From positions 3,658,001-3,722,000 of the forward strand of contig NZ_JBEPOH010000001.1 of NCBI RefSeq assembly GCF_040546685.1: a stretch of 64,000 bases of DNA, in the 5' to 3' direction. The translations under genes were made by a program, and so were the position numbers. The DNA is from Variovorax sp. OAS795 (GTDB lineage Bacteria > Pseudomonadota > Gammaproteobacteria > Burkholderiales > Burkholderiaceae_C). This document shows positions 31,391-41,640 of this stretch, piece by piece; the first letter of the stretch is position 1, and the number at the start of each line of letters is the position of its first letter. Under the pieces are notes generated by a model. The model was not told where the DNA came from. It was given only the letters and a program-made list of their open reading frames with translations, and did no database searches.

Positions 31391-34264
31391 TTACTTGCGC
31401 AGCAGCGCCTTCAGGGCGTTCTGCAGGCGGCGTGCGCTCGCGGCATCGTGCGCCGCGGCCAGCACCTTGCCGGCGTCCTGGCCCCAGGTCTGGGCCGGCG
31501 GCGGATCGCCGCGCTTGGTCAGCAGCTTGAGCTGCAGCGCGCGGCGTGCATCGAGCTGCTCGGCGGGCGTGGGCACCTCGGCGGCCATTTCGAGGCGCAG
31601 CAGTGCTTCGGCGGCCTCGTCGGGCGCGGCCTTGGGCGCCGAACCGACGGCCTGGGACCAGCCGCTGCGCACCGCGGGCGTTACCGCGCGTCCCAGTTCC
31701 TGGACGCTGGGGAGCTTCGATGCATCGCGCTGCTCCCATGCACCGAGCACTTGCGTGAGCGCCTCGCCGTGCGCCTGTGCCGCGAGCTTGCGCAGCGCCA
31801 TGTCGGCGCGTTCGAGTGCTTCGCGCTGGGCGCGGAAGGCGGCATCGCCGAGCCGCGGGCCGCGGTCCTCGAAGCGGGGTGGACGGTCGCCGAAGCGGCC
31901 GGCCGGTGCACCGCGGTCACCGCGGGCATCGGAACGAGGAGCGCCGCGGTCGCCGGGACGGCCCGGACCGCCGGGGCCCGGGCGAGCGCCATCGCGCCGG
32001 TCGCCGAACCGGCCGCCGGCACGGCCCGCGGGCACGGCTTCGGCCTTCTTGTTGCCAGGACGGTCATCGCCACGCACGGCGACCACCGGCTTGGGCGCCG
32101 GCTTCGGCGCTGCGGGCGGCGCCTTGGCCTCCTCGGCCGCGGCAGGTTCGCTGTCTGCATGGGCGGCGCCATCGGCGCGCGCCGACGCATCGGCACCGTC
32201 TGCCGGTGCCACGAGATCGGGTGCGGCTGCCGGCGGCGGCGCGGTGTGCGTGCCCGGCAGCGCTTCGGCATCGCTCGATCCCGGCGCCTGCTCGGCGCTT
32301 TCGCCGAATTCGGCCGCCGCCTGGCCCGGTGCAACGATTTCGGTGGCACCGACCCCGGGGCCGTCGCTCGAAGCGGCCGGCGCCTGGCCGGGCTTGGCGG
32401 CGGGTGCCGGCGGGGGCGCTTCGCCGCGCAGCGCGGCTTCCAGGCGCGCGATGGCGGCACGGATCTTTTGCACGTCGCCGCCGGCGTTGGCTGCGTCGAG
32501 CGCCTTGGACGCCTCCAGCACATGGCGATCGTGTTCGCTCATCGCGGTTGCGGACTTCTCGCGCTCCGCCGTCTTGCGATTGAAGGCTTCATCGATGGGC
32601 GCGCGGAACGCGTCCCACAGTTTCTGTTCATGGCGGCGGTCGAGTGGCACGCCCTGGGCTTCGGCCTGCCAGCGCTGCTGCAGGGCCTTGACCGCATCGA
32701 TGCGCAGCATGGGCTGGGCGCCGAGCTCGGCAGCCTCGGCGATCATGGCGTGGCGCCGTTCGATGCTGGCCTTCTGCGCCGCTTCGAAGGGAGCGCGTGC
32801 GGCACCGAAAGCTTCGTTCCACTGCGGCTGCAGCTCGGCGAAGACCTTCTCGCCCACGTGGCCCGCATCGCGCCACCGGTCGGCGAACTGGTGCAGCGCG
32901 CGGTTGTGCGCCTTCAGGTCGGAAGGCTCGGCGTGCTCGGCCGCCCAGGCCTTGACTTCTTCGATGAGCGCGACACGGTGCGCACGGTGCTCCGCGGCAT
33001 CGGCGCGAACCTTTTCAAGCCAGGCCTCCACCACCTTGTGGGCTTCGTTGCAGGCTTCGTCGAAACGCTTCCAGAGGGCGTGGTTCGGCACGCCGCCCTG
33101 GTCGGCCTGCTTCCACTGGTCGCGCAGCGAACGCAGCGTCTCCTGCATCTTGCGGCCGCCCAGTGCCTGCCCTTCGGGGCGCTTGAGCAGGCCTTCGGCC
33201 TTGGCGACGAGGTCTTCGCGCACCTTGTCGGCGCTCCAGCGCTGCCAGCCTTCGAGTTCGCCGGCGGCAACCAGCGCTGCGTGCACGCGGGCCTCCAGCG
33301 GGGCATCGACCAGCTTGCCGTGCTCCTTCAGCACCGCGCGCAGCGCTGCGGCCGCACCGGCGCTGGCCTTGCCATGGCCTTCGGCGGTTTCCTGCTCGAG
33401 CTTGGCGAGTGCGGCCTGGACGGCGTCCTGCGCGGCGGCGCGCACGGACGGATCGACCTTGGGTGCGGCGGACTTGGCCGGCGCGGCCTTGGGCGCCACG
33501 ACTTCGCCACGCGCGGCGCGCAGTTCATCGGACCAGACGGGCACCGGCGGCAGAGGGGCCGCGGGATCGGCCGCGGCGGCTTGCGCCTGGGCCAGCGCAC
33601 CGTGGAATGCATCGGACACGACCAGCAGCTGCGCCTTCGACGATTCGAGCTGCGGTGCAAACCTGGCGTCCAGGCTGTTCCAGTTGGCATCGCCCGTGAT
33701 TTCATCGGCCTGCTGCTGCCAGTGGGTTACGTCGGCGCGCAGCGATTCCTCGGCAGCCTGGGCGTCCTGCCAGCTCTTGGTCGACAGCACTTCGAAGCGC
33801 TGGGCGAGCAGCACGGCGGCTTCGCGGTGCACCTGCGCGCGGTGCTGCAGGTCTTCGATGCCTTTGACGCGCTCGGCCAATTGCACCTTGAAGCCGGCCA
33901 GCGGCTCGCGCGACAGCGGCGCACCCGCCTTGGCGGCGTCGCGCTGCCAGGCGAGCGCATCGGCGATGTTGAGCTTGGACTGGGCAAGCAGCCCCTCGGC
34001 CTTTTGCGCCCACTCGGCCGCAATGGCCTCCTGGCCCTTGGCACGCTTGAGTTCGTCGAGCTTTTCGCGCAGGAGGCGTGCCGCGCCCTTGTCGCGGCCG
34101 CTCAGCTCCTTGAAGACTTCCTGCATCTGCTCGGGCGCGGGGTTGCCGGCGAGCCAGTCGCGGATGCGCGCGGCGCGCTCGCCCGAAGTTGGCGCGGTGA
34201 AGGCGCCGCCGGTGAGCGTGTCGAGGGCCTGGAGGTCGTGGGGCTTGGAAGAAGTAGAGGTCAC
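31391..34264 (-). CDS. Large DUF349-repeat protein with an RG-rich segment
   Basis: A ~957-residue, mostly helical protein. Several DUF349 repeats occur in the middle (for example LRSLRDQWKQADQGGVPNHA, LHQFADRWRDAGHVGEKVF, VKALQQRWQAEAQGVPLDRR). A Pro/Ala-rich stretch (~residues 600-730) leads to an Arg/Gly-rich region (GGRFGDRRDG, GDRGAPAGRFGDRPPRF) like those of RNA-binding proteins, then a short conserved C-terminal domain. The GTG at 34264 was chosen; a GTG at 34336 would add 24 residues. DUF349 proteins have been linked to RNA or ribosome-associated functions elsewhere; here the role is unknown. Confidence 0.85.
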   Translation of the reverse strand: MTSTSSKPHDLQALDTLTGGAFTAPTSGERAARIRDWLAGNPAPEQMQEVFKELSGRDKGAARLLREKLDELKRAKGQEAIAAEWAQKAEGLLAQSKLNIADALAWQRDAAKAGAPLSREPLAGFKVQLAERVKGIEDLQHRAQVHREAAVLLAQRFEVLSTKSWQDAQAAEESLRADVTHWQQQADEITGDANWNSLDARFAPQLESSKAQLLVVSDAFHGALAQAQAAAADPAAPLPPVPVWSDELRAARGEVVAPKAAPAKSAAPKVDPSVRAAAQDAVQAALAKLEQETAEGHGKASAGAAAALRAVLKEHGKLVDAPLEARVHAALVAAGELEGWQRWSADKVREDLVAKAEGLLKRPEGQALGGRKMQETLRSLRDQWKQADQGGVPNHALWKRFDEACNEAHKVVEAWLEKVRADAAEHRAHRVALIEEVKAWAAEHAEPSDLKAHNRALHQFADRWRDAGHVGEKVFAELQPQWNEAFGAARAPFEAAQKASIERRHAMIAEAAELGAQPMLRIDAVKALQQRWQAEAQGVPLDRRHEQKLWDAFRAPIDEAFNRKTAEREKSATAMSEHDRHVLEASKALDAANAGGDVQKIRAAIARLEAALRGEAPPPAPAAKPGQAPAASSDGPGVGATEIVAPGQAAAEFGESAEQAPGSSDAEALPGTHTAPPPAAAPDLVAPADGADASARADGAAHADSEPAAAEEAKAPPAAPKPAPKPVVAVRGDDRPGNKKAEAVPAGRAGGRFGDRRDGARPGPGGPGRPGDRGAPRSDARGDRGAPAGRFGDRPPRFEDRGPRLGDAAFRAQREALERADMALRKLAAQAHGEALTQVLGAWEQRDASKLPSVQELGRAVTPAVRSGWSQAVGSAPKAAPDEAAEALLRLEMAAEVPTPAEQLDARRALQLKLLTKRGDPPPAQTWGQDAGKVLAAAHDAASARRLQNALKALLRK

Positions 34265-34454
34265 TTGCGCGAAATCGTTGTCTGAAGAGAGAAAGCGAAG
34301 GCGCCGGCAAAGGCCGGCGCACAGCGACATTTTCACCCAGTTGTGGCGGGCGGTTGAATTACATGCCGCAACAGCCGCCAGTTGGCCTCTGGAATGGCTG
34401 CGGCGCCAGCCTGTTTATATAGGCGCGGCCGGAGGAAAAACCAAGCCCGCGCGG

Positions 34455-37400
34455 TTACTTGGTCGCCAGCTTGAGTTCGGCACCGGGTTTCCAGTCGGCC
34501 CCGCTGGCGGTGGTTTTCACGGCGCCCAGGAACAGCCGCTCGCTCGGCAGCTTCTGCGCGAGCAGGTAGTCGCGCACCACGGCCCCGCGCTCGACGGCCA
34601 GTTGCCGGATCGACTCCTCGTCGACGGGAATGCCCGCGAGCAGCAGGTTTTCCATCTCGTTCACCGGCAGGTCCTTGGCGAGTCCGACCATGTTGCGCGG
34701 CTTGGCCACGTCGGCGCGCTTGTACACGGCGGTCAGCAGCTCGGGGTATTCGGCATCGGTGACGGGCGGCACGTCGGTGCCCGCCTGGCCGCCGCGCACG
34801 GCCATGCGCCGCTTCTCGGCCTGCGCGAGCTGGCGCAGGCGCTGGCGCTGGTAGGCGTCGCGCTCCCGCTCGAGGCTGGCCGTGCCGACCACCGTCATCT
34901 GCAGCGCGGGGCGGTCGGTCAATGCCTTGACGACCTTGTCCAGGCTTTCCTTCGCGCTGGCGCCTAGCACCGAACTGCCGGCATCGAAGGTGATGGTGCT
35001 GGATTCGCTGCTGCCACCCCCGAGGCCGCCCGTCAGGAGATTGAACGGTGCCGTCGCCGCCTTGGCGATGAGATTGATCACCGCCTTGAAGATCAGCGGC
35101 CCGATGCTGAATTGCGGGTCGTTGAGCGAACCGCTGAGCGGCAGGTCGACGTCGATCACGCCGTTGCGATCGGCCAAGAGCGCCACGGCGAGCCGCACCG
35201 GTAGGCTGTTGGGCGCGCCCTGCACTTCTTCGCCGAACTGCAGCTGGTTGAGCACCAGCTTGTTGGTGGCCGTCAGCTGGCCATCGGGCGCAACCTTGTA
35301 GTTGACGTCCATGCTCATCTTGCCGCGCTCGATGCCGTGGCCCGCGTAGCGCACCGAGTAGGGCGAGAGCGGCGCCAGGTCCAGGTCGCGCATCTTGGCC
35401 GTGATGTCGAGTTCGATCGGCTTGACCAGCGGATTGAGCTTGCCGGTGATTTCCAGCGCGGCAGTCTGCTGCGCCTTGCCGCGCAGTTCCAGGTCGGCCA
35501 TGGCGGGGCGGCCGCTTTCGCCCTTGGGCGGATTCGACGAAAACGAACTGAGCTTGCCGGTCAGTGCGCTCAGGTCGGCCGAGTAGTTGGGTTTGACGAA
35601 CAGGTCGGTGAAGTCGATGCGGCCATTGACCAGGCTCATGGGGCCGAAGTTGATGACCGGCTTCGGTCCGGTATCGGCGTCGGCCTGGGCTGTGGCCACG
35701 GGCGCCGGCGCTGGCGGGGCCGGCTCCGCACCGCCTCCGACCATGGACTCGGCGGACACCGGCGCGCCACCTGACCGCGCAGCGGGGGCCCGGGTGGTCG
35801 TGTTCGTTCCGCCGAGACTTCTTTTCGTCTTTGCCTCGGTACTCGCCGCGGCGGCCGCATTGGCCTCCGCCTCGCCCTTCTTGGTGAGGTTGAGCAGGTT
35901 CAGGCGCCCCGTCGGGTCCACGATCACGCGGGCGAAGAAGTCGGTCAGCGTGGTTTCCCGCACATCGACCGCCGGCGCCGCGTTGGGGGCCAGGCTCACC
36001 TGCAGTCCGCGCAGGCTCAGCGTCTTCCAGCTCAGCAACTGGTTGGTATTGCGGTCAAAGCCGGGCGATTGGGTGAGCGAGATGCTGTTGGCGCGAAAAT
36101 CGTCGACCGCCGTGTCCCCGGCCAGCTTGAGGGTCATGCCGGCCGGCGCGCTTGCATAGCGCACGGTGCCCCGGTAACTCGCGAAGGCGCGGCGGATGTC
36201 CACGTTGAGCGCGTCGCCGTAGTAGGCCTTGAACGCATGCGCCGGAAACGACGCGACCTCGAGCCGGCCTTCGGCCGCGAGCGGCTTGAGCACCAGGTTG
36301 CCCTTGTATTCGAAGTGTCCCGGCTCCGACCTCCGCGAGCCGATGCGCCCCGAAACCTGCAGCGGCGACGCCGTGGTGGTACCGGGAGCGACCTTTTTCG
36401 CCTCGACATTGAGCGCCGTGATCTCGACGGCCACGGGCGCGGCGCTGGCCTTGTCGGCATACGACAGCGTGCCGTCCTTGACCGCCAGCGTGCCGATGGT
36501 CAAGGCCCAGGGCTTGGTGTTGGCGCCCGGCGGCGCGGCTTCGGGACCGGTGCCGGCAGGCTTGGGCGCAGCCACCTTGGCCTGCGCGGCGGCCCCGTTG
36601 CCGGCGGCCGGCGCCTTGAGCCAGCGCTCGAACATCCAGCGCTTTTCGCTGTCGCGCTCGATGTTGACCTTCGGGTTGGTGGCGGTGAACGAGGCGACGT
36701 CCAGCGTGTGCTTCGTCATGTCGACCTCGGCATCGACCAGCTCGAAGCGGCCGACGCTCGCCAGCGCCGTCTTGGCTTGCGTCAGTGCCAGGCCGTCGGC
36801 GGCCAGGCGGCGCGCCTTGAACCGGAGATCGGGCTGGTTCCAGGCGATGTCGATCTGCCCGCTGAGCTTGCCGTCGAGCGTGGGCTCCAGGCTGTGCGCC
36901 AGGTAGGGCGCCGCGAGCGACAGCGGCAGCGCATCGACCTCGGTCTGCACGTCGGCCTTCTTGTCGGTGGCGCTGCCCTGGAACTTGAGGCTTGCGCCGC
37001 CGATTGCGGTGCTGCCGCTGAACTGGGCAGGCTTCTCCATGGGCCAGGTGACGCCGGTCAGGTCGAGGCCGAGCGCGCTCGCCTCCAGGGCCGCCGCAGG
37101 CTGGACCGTTTCATCGCGCCATCCGATGCGCCCGCCGCTGAGGGCGATCTTGTCGACCTGGACCCGCAGCTTCGGCTTCTCGGGCGGCTTTCCGTCCGGG
37201 GCGCTGGCCGCAGGCGCGGGCGGTGCCACCTTTTCCGCGGTGCCCGTGGCCGGATCGGTGGCCAGAAGGTTGAGCCGGCCCTGGGCGTCGCGCGCGACTG
37301 CGAGCTGCGGATTGGCGAGCGCAACTTCGCTCAGGCGAAACACCGACTCCAGCGGGCGAACGTCGGCCAGCGCGAGCTTGAGGGACTCGAAGGCCAGCAG

Positions 37401-38270
37401 GTCGCGGCCCCGTGGGTCGACCAGCTTGGCGCCGTGCGCCTCGACCGTGCCGGTGATCCTGAGGCCCGCGGTCGCGGCCTGCTCGAAATCGATCTTCAGG
37501 TCGGCGTCGAGGCTGCCCGCCTGCAGCTTCGCGGGCAGGCCGCCGGGCATGTAGCCCAGGTAGGGCGCGAGGTCGAGTCCCTTGAACTGCACATGGGCAT
37601 CGGTCTTGCGGCTCTTTGCGAACGGGGTGGTGAGGGCCGCCGAATCGAACTTGCTGCCGTTGAGCGCGAACGCGAGCTTGGGCTCGGTGTTGATGTCTCG
37701 CTTGGAGGCGAGATTGCTCAGGAACGGCACGTCGAGCGCGAAGTCGCGCAGCTCATGCTTGCGCTTGACCGTCTGGTCGTCGAAGTCGACCGCGCCGTTC
37801 TTGATCGAGATGTTGTAGATCGCAAAGCGCGCGGGCTCGGCGTTCGGGTCGGACGGCGGCGCGGCCGCCAGCCTGGCCAGGATGTCGTCGATATCGTACT
37901 TGCCGTCGGCCAGGTGCGTGAGCAGGATGGCCGGCGAGTCGATGGTCACCGCGTCGATCACCGGCGCCAGCCGCACGAGCGATTGCAGCTCGGCGTCGGC
38001 GTAGATGCGCTTGATCGCCACCTGGGGCCGGCTGCCGTCGGCCGTGGCGATGCGCAGGTCGTGCAGCGCGAGCTCGAGGGTCCAGGGCTTGAAGTCGATC
38101 TTGCCGACCGTGACCTGGCGACCGAGCTTGTCGCTCGCGATCTTCTGCAACTGGCTCTTCGCGATGGGCGGCACCGCGAGCCAAGCCACGATCCAGAGTG
38201 CCAGCAGAGCGAGTACCGCGACGACCCCGCGTCGCACCCATTTGTTTTGTCTAAGCGAAGCTGCGTCCAT
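34455..38270 (-). CDS. Giant DUF748/AsmA-like envelope protein
   Basis: A 1271-residue protein anchored by one N-terminal helix (GVVAVLALLALWIVAWLAV, ~residues 17-35), with a long beta-rich periplasmic body typical of DUF748/AsmA-like proteins (IDFKPWTLELALHDLRI near the start, FHVTLxL-like repeats throughout). Low-complexity Pro/Ala linkers interrupt it. The C-terminus (FDAGSSVLGASAKESLDKVV and later) resembles an OmpA-like peptidoglycan-binding layout. AsmA-like proteins are thought to bridge the membranes for lipid transport; the assignment here is by family. The ATG at 38270 was preferred to one 27 nt upstream. Confidence 0.85.
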   Translation of the reverse strand: MDAASLRQNKWVRRGVVAVLALLALWIVAWLAVPPIAKSQLQKIASDKLGRQVTVGKIDFKPWTLELALHDLRIATADGSRPQVAIKRIYADAELQSLVRLAPVIDAVTIDSPAILLTHLADGKYDIDDILARLAAAPPSDPNAEPARFAIYNISIKNGAVDFDDQTVKRKHELRDFALDVPFLSNLASKRDINTEPKLAFALNGSKFDSAALTTPFAKSRKTDAHVQFKGLDLAPYLGYMPGGLPAKLQAGSLDADLKIDFEQAATAGLRITGTVEAHGAKLVDPRGRDLLAFESLKLALADVRPLESVFRLSEVALANPQLAVARDAQGRLNLLATDPATGTAEKVAPPAPAASAPDGKPPEKPKLRVQVDKIALSGGRIGWRDETVQPAAALEASALGLDLTGVTWPMEKPAQFSGSTAIGGASLKFQGSATDKKADVQTEVDALPLSLAAPYLAHSLEPTLDGKLSGQIDIAWNQPDLRFKARRLAADGLALTQAKTALASVGRFELVDAEVDMTKHTLDVASFTATNPKVNIERDSEKRWMFERWLKAPAAGNGAAAQAKVAAPKPAGTGPEAAPPGANTKPWALTIGTLAVKDGTLSYADKASAAPVAVEITALNVEAKKVAPGTTTASPLQVSGRIGSRRSEPGHFEYKGNLVLKPLAAEGRLEVASFPAHAFKAYYGDALNVDIRRAFASYRGTVRYASAPAGMTLKLAGDTAVDDFRANSISLTQSPGFDRNTNQLLSWKTLSLRGLQVSLAPNAAPAVDVRETTLTDFFARVIVDPTGRLNLLNLTKKGEAEANAAAAASTEAKTKRSLGGTNTTTRAPAARSGGAPVSAESMVGGGAEPAPPAPAPVATAQADADTGPKPVINFGPMSLVNGRIDFTDLFVKPNYSADLSALTGKLSSFSSNPPKGESGRPAMADLELRGKAQQTAALEITGKLNPLVKPIELDITAKMRDLDLAPLSPYSVRYAGHGIERGKMSMDVNYKVAPDGQLTATNKLVLNQLQFGEEVQGAPNSLPVRLAVALLADRNGVIDVDLPLSGSLNDPQFSIGPLIFKAVINLIAKAATAPFNLLTGGLGGGSSESSTITFDAGSSVLGASAKESLDKVVKALTDRPALQMTVVGTASLERERDAYQRQRLRQLAQAEKRRMAVRGGQAGTDVPPVTDAEYPELLTAVYKRADVAKPRNMVGLAKDLPVNEMENLLLAGIPVDEESIRQLAVERGAVVRDYLLAQKLPSERLFLGAVKTTASGADWKPGAELKLATK

Positions 38271-38866
38271 CGCGGCAGTGTGCCGCAAACGAAGCACTGG
38301 GCAGAAACAAGAAAGCCCGGCAACTCGACGAATGTCTCATTACCGGGCTTGATGGCGGGCCTGAGACCCATGCCATCGATTCGCGCGACCGGAAGTCAAT
38401 GGTTCCTGCCGTGCTGGCAGCAAGAGATTGCCGCCGTGGATCCTCTGCCGTTCGAGCCCTCAACTTGCACCTCGGACTCTCTGGCTTCGGAAAACGCCTG
38501 AATCACTCAGGCGTGTCCAGATTAGGCCTCCCTCCCCAGCTTTGCAATGCCAATCCTCAAGGGATTACCCCTACGGGGGAGCGGAGGCCGCAATTTGCCT
38601 GTTTAAATATGTAATAGCATAAAGCGAAGGTTCTATATGCTTGACCGGGTATTTAGCCACGCTAGAATCCGCCTGCCCCTGGCTGCCCCAGACCCAGCAG
38701 GGACCACCTGAATCCGCCGCCGAATCCCAACCGGCTTGATCAGGCCGCCGCGCTCCTACCCCTCCATCTCCACGCGCGGAGCCTGATTCGTACCAATCCA
38801 AGCGCCGCAGCCTTCATCCACCGCCTTCCGGCGTTGCGAACAGGTGCCGCACAGAAAGGAAGAGCG
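38271..38866. other. Gene-free 596-bp interval between the DUF748 and transglycosylase genes
   Basis: No convincing coding region was found; the short frames here lack ribosome sites and recognisable composition. It contains an 8-bp inverted repeat (AAGCCCGG/CCGGGCTT, about 38314-38348), an AT-richer segment near 38590-38640 and a sigma-70-like promoter at 38641-38668. The remainder looks like 5' leader for the downstream transglycosylase gene. Confidence 0.6.
38641..38668 (+). promoter_or_regulatory. Predicted sigma-70 promoter of the lytic transglycosylase gene
   Basis: TTGACC at 38641-38646, a 16-bp spacer and TAGAAT at 38663-38668 match the consensus well. It is preceded by an AT-rich stretch. 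A transcript from here would have a leader of ~190 nt before the ATG at 38867. Confidence 0.6.
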
Positions 38867-39715
38867 ATGAGCAAGGCGTTTGATGCCACGGCCCGCGGGC
38901 TCCGGACCTTTGCGTCCGATGTGGCAGACGGCTTTTTTGAAATCACCCACAACGGGTTTGCACTGGTCGGCCTTGCCATGGTGTTCGCGGTCCTCGCCCT
39001 CGTGGCCCGCCCCGACCTGCGCCAGACGGGTGAAGAACAGCTGATGGGCTGGCTGCAATCGCGCAAGCCCGCACCCGAAGCCACCGACCTCGAACCGACC
39101 GCCATCGTGCGTACCACGGCCGCCAGTCCGGCCGACCTGCCCAAGCAGCAGGCCGCCGTGGCCTATTGGCTGAGCAAGAAATACCGCGTGGCGGCCGAAC
39201 CCCTGAGCGTGCTGGTTGCGGAGGCCTACCAGCTCGGCAGCCGCACCAAGCTCGACCCGACGCTGATCCTCGCGATCATGGCGGTCGAATCGAGCTTCAA
39301 CCCGTTCGCCCAGAGCCAGGTGGGCGCGCAGGGGCTGATGCAGGTCATGACGCGCGTGCATGGCGACAAGTACGAAAGCGCGGGCGGCACGCTCACCGCC
39401 TTCGACCCGGTGACCAACATGCGCGTGGGCGTGAAGGTGCTGCAGGAATGCATCGCCCGCGCCGGATCGCTCCAGGGCGGCCTGCGCTACTACGTGGGCG
39501 CCGCCAACCTGGAAGACGACGGCGGCTATGCAGCCAAGGTGCTCGCCGAGCACGAACGGCTGGTGCAGGTGGCCAACGGCCGCAACCCACCCACCACTGC
39601 GACGCCGGTGCCGCGTGCGCAGCCGATCCCCATCACGACGCCCTCCAAGCCGCAGCAGGCCTCCGAGCCTGCCGCCGACCCACAGAAACTGGCCCTGCTT
39701 TCGGACGTTTCCTGA
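38867..39715 (+). CDS. Membrane-anchored lytic murein transglycosylase (SLT domain)
   Basis: A 282-residue enzyme that cleaves peptidoglycan glycan strands. One membrane helix ([16 protein letters not shown], ~32-47) precedes the SLT domain, whose catalytic Glu is residue 141 in [19 protein letters not shown], followed by MQVMTRVH and the YYVGAANL region. The C-terminal ~50 residues are Pro/Thr-rich. ATG at 38867 has an AAAGGA site; the longer frame adds 11 residues. The ZTP riboswitch of glyA starts just downstream. Confidence 0.92.
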   Translation: MSKAFDATARGLRTFASDVADGFFEITHNGFALVGLAMVFAVLALVARPDLRQTGEEQLMGWLQSRKPAPEATDLEPTAIVRTTAASPADLPKQQAAVAYWLSKKYRVAAEPLSVLVAEAYQLGSRTKLDPTLILAIMAVESSFNPFAQSQVGAQGLMQVMTRVHGDKYESAGGTLTAFDPVTNMRVGVKVLQECIARAGSLQGGLRYYVGAANLEDDGGYAAKVLAEHERLVQVANGRNPPTTATPVPRAQPIPITTPSKPQQASEPAADPQKLALLSDVS

Positions 39716-39739
39716 AGGCCTGCGCTACACTCCACCCCG

Positions 39740-39853
39740 TACGCGACTGGCGATAGGCGCAGCACCCCCGCGGTGCCACGCGCTGACGTGGAATACCACT
39801 GGGAAGCGTGCCGCCTGGCATCCATACAGGCGTTCAGCCGTTCGCCTGGGCAG
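39740..39853 (+). promoter_or_regulatory. ZTP (pfl) riboswitch upstream of glyA
   Basis: The two conserved halves of the pfl RNA are present: CGCGACTGGCG (39742-39752) with a GTGGAATACCACTGGGAAGCG segment around 39788-39808, and the 3' hallmark CCGTTCGCCTGGGCA (39838-39852). The class senses ZTP/ZMP, signals of one-carbon folate shortage, and commonly controls glyA and purine genes. A hairpin CCTTGTT/AACAAGG (39855-39877) follows without a T-tract and lies near the AAAGGA ribosome site (39889-39894), so control may be translational. Confidence 0.9.
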
Positions 39854-39899
39854 CCCTTGTTTGGTTGAAGAACAAGGACCTCGTCTTCAAAGGACTGCC

Positions 39900-41144
39900 A
39901 TGTACCACCGCAATATCCTGGTCGAACAGACCGACCCCGAAATCTGGGCTGCCATCCAGGCCGAAAACGCGCGCCAGGAACACCACATCGAGCTGATCGC
40001 GAGCGAAAACTACGCCTCGCCGGCCGTGATGCAGGCACAGGGCTCGCAACTCACCAACAAGTACGCCGAGGGCTACCCCGGCAAGCGCTACTACGGCGGC
40101 TGCGAGCACGTCGACGTGGCCGAGCAGCTGGCCATCGACCGCATCAAGCAGATCTTCGGCGCCGACGCCGCCAACGTGCAGCCGCATTGCGGCGCCTCGG
40201 CCAACGAAGCCGTGATGCTGGCCTTCCTGAAGCCCGGCGACACCATCATGGGCATGAGCCTGGCCGAAGGCGGCCACCTGACCCACGGCATGCCGCTCAA
40301 CATGAGCGGCAAGTGGTTCAACGTGGTGAGCTACGGCCTGGACGCCAACGAGGCCATCGACTACGACGCGATGGAGCGCAAGGCGCATGAGCACATGCCC
40401 AAGCTCATCATCGCGGGGGCTTCGGCCTACTCGCTGCGCATCGATTTCGAGCGCTTTGCCAAGGTGGCGAAGGACGTGGGCGCGATCTTCATGGTCGACA
40501 TCGCCCACTACGCCGGCCTGGTGGCCGCGGGCGTGTATCCCAATCCGGTGCCCCATGCCGACGTGGTGACCTCCACCACCCACAAGAGCCTGCGCGGTCC
40601 GCGCGGCGGCATCATCCTGATGAAGTCGCAGCACGAGAAGGCCATCAACAGCGCCATCTTCCCGGGCCTGCAAGGCGGTCCGCTGATGCATGTGATCGCG
40701 GCCAAGGCGGTGGCGTTCAAGGAAGCCATGGCGCCCGAGTTCAAGGCCTACCAGCAACAGGTGGTGAAGAACGCCCAGATCGTGGCCGACACGCTGACCG
40801 AGCGCGGCTTGCGCATCGTGAGCGGGCGCACCGAAAGCCACGTCATGCTGGTCGACCTGCGTTCCAAGGGCATCACCGGCAAGGAAGCCGAAGCCGTGCT
40901 GGGCAGCGCCCACATGACGATCAACAAGAACGCGATTCCCAACGACCCCGAAAAGCCGATGGTGACGAGCGGCGTGCGCATCGGCACCCCCGCCATGACC
41001 ACGCGCGGCTTCAAGGACGAAGAGGCGCGCATCACCGCGAACCTCATTGCGGACGTGCTGGAGAACCCGCGCGACGCCGCCAACATCGATGCGGTCCGCG
41101 CCAAGGTCCACGCGCTGACAAGCCGGTTCCCGGTCTACCGCTGA
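39900..41144 (+). CDS. glyA: Serine hydroxymethyltransferase
   Basis: A 414-residue PLP enzyme interconverting serine and glycine with tetrahydrofolate, the main source of one-carbon units. Signatures: [30 protein letters not shown], and the PLP lysine in [18 protein letters not shown] at 39900 follows AAAGGA. It is under a ZTP riboswitch and precedes nrdR by 19 nt. Confidence 0.98.
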   Translation: MYHRNILVEQTDPEIWAAIQAENARQEHHIELIASENYASPAVMQAQGSQLTNKYAEGYPGKRYYGGCEHVDVAEQLAIDRIKQIFGADAANVQPHCGASANEAVMLAFLKPGDTIMGMSLAEGGHLTHGMPLNMSGKWFNVVSYGLDANEAIDYDAMERKAHEHMPKLIIAGASAYSLRIDFERFAKVAKDVGAIFMVDIAHYAGLVAAGVYPNPVPHADVVTSTTHKSLRGPRGGIILMKSQHEKAINSAIFPGLQGGPLMHVIAAKAVAFKEAMAPEFKAYQQQVVKNAQIVADTLTERGLRIVSGRTESHVMLVDLRSKGITGKEAEAVLGSAHMTINKNAIPNDPEKPMVTSGVRIGTPAMTTRGFKDEEARITANLIADVLENPRDAANIDAVRAKVHALTSRFPVYR

Positions 41145-41163
41145 TCCCGGAAGACGTGGCCGC

Positions 41164-41607
41164 ATGAAATGTCCTTTTTGCGGTCATCTCGAAACGCAGG
41201 TCGTCGAGACCCGCGTGTCCGAAGACGCCGACTTCGTGCGCAGGCGCCGCCAGTGCAGCGCCTGCGACAAGCGCTTCACCACCTATGAGCGCCCGGACGT
41301 CAACTTTCCGGTGGTGGTCAAGAAGGACGGCAGCCGTGCCGACTTCGATTCATCCAAGGTGCGCGCCTCGATGATGCTGGCGCTGCGCAAGCGGCCGGTG
41401 AGCATCGAGCAGATCGACAACGCGCTGCTGCGCATCGAGCAGAAGCTGCTCGCCAGCGGCCTGCGCGAAATCGATTCGACCAAAGTCGGCGAACTCGTGA
41501 TGCGCGAGCTCAAGAAGCTCGACAAGGTGGCCTATGTGCGCTTTGCCTCGGTGTACCGGAGCTTCGAGGACGTGGACGAGTTCAGGCAGCTGCTGCGGGA
41601 CATCTGA
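41164..41607 (+). CDS. nrdR: Transcriptional repressor of ribonucleotide reductase genes
   Basis: A 147-residue regulator. The N-terminal zinc ribbon has CPFC (3-6) and CSAC (31-34); the ATP-cone domain follows from ~residue 48 ([20 protein letters not shown]). NrdR senses ATP/dATP and represses ribonucleotide reductase genes. Placement after glyA is common in proteobacteria and links one-carbon supply to DNA precursor synthesis. Confidence 0.97.
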   Translation: MKCPFCGHLETQVVETRVSEDADFVRRRRQCSACDKRFTTYERPDVNFPVVVKKDGSRADFDSSKVRASMMLALRKRPVSIEQIDNALLRIEQKLLASGLREIDSTKVGELVMRELKKLDKVAYVRFASVYRSFEDVDEFRQLLRDI

Positions 41608-41640
41608 GCGCGACGTTCCGCCGCCATCCGGTCGGCGGCG

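Noticed and set aside
31232..34967. Plus-strand open frames of ~1000-1200 codons opposite the DUF349 gene
   Set aside because: Compositional shadows of the high-GC coding strand with no domain or ribosome site; the minus-strand protein has recognisable repeats.
38314..38348. 8-bp inverted repeat AAGCCCGG/CCGGGCTT as a terminator
   Set aside because: The loop is long (~20 nt), the T-tract on the minus strand is interrupted and no gene ends beside it; recorded only as part of the gap.
38399..38622. Short plus-strand frames between the DUF748 and transglycosylase genes
   Set aside because: No ribosome site, no family, and they lie upstream of a plausible promoter in non-coding leader.
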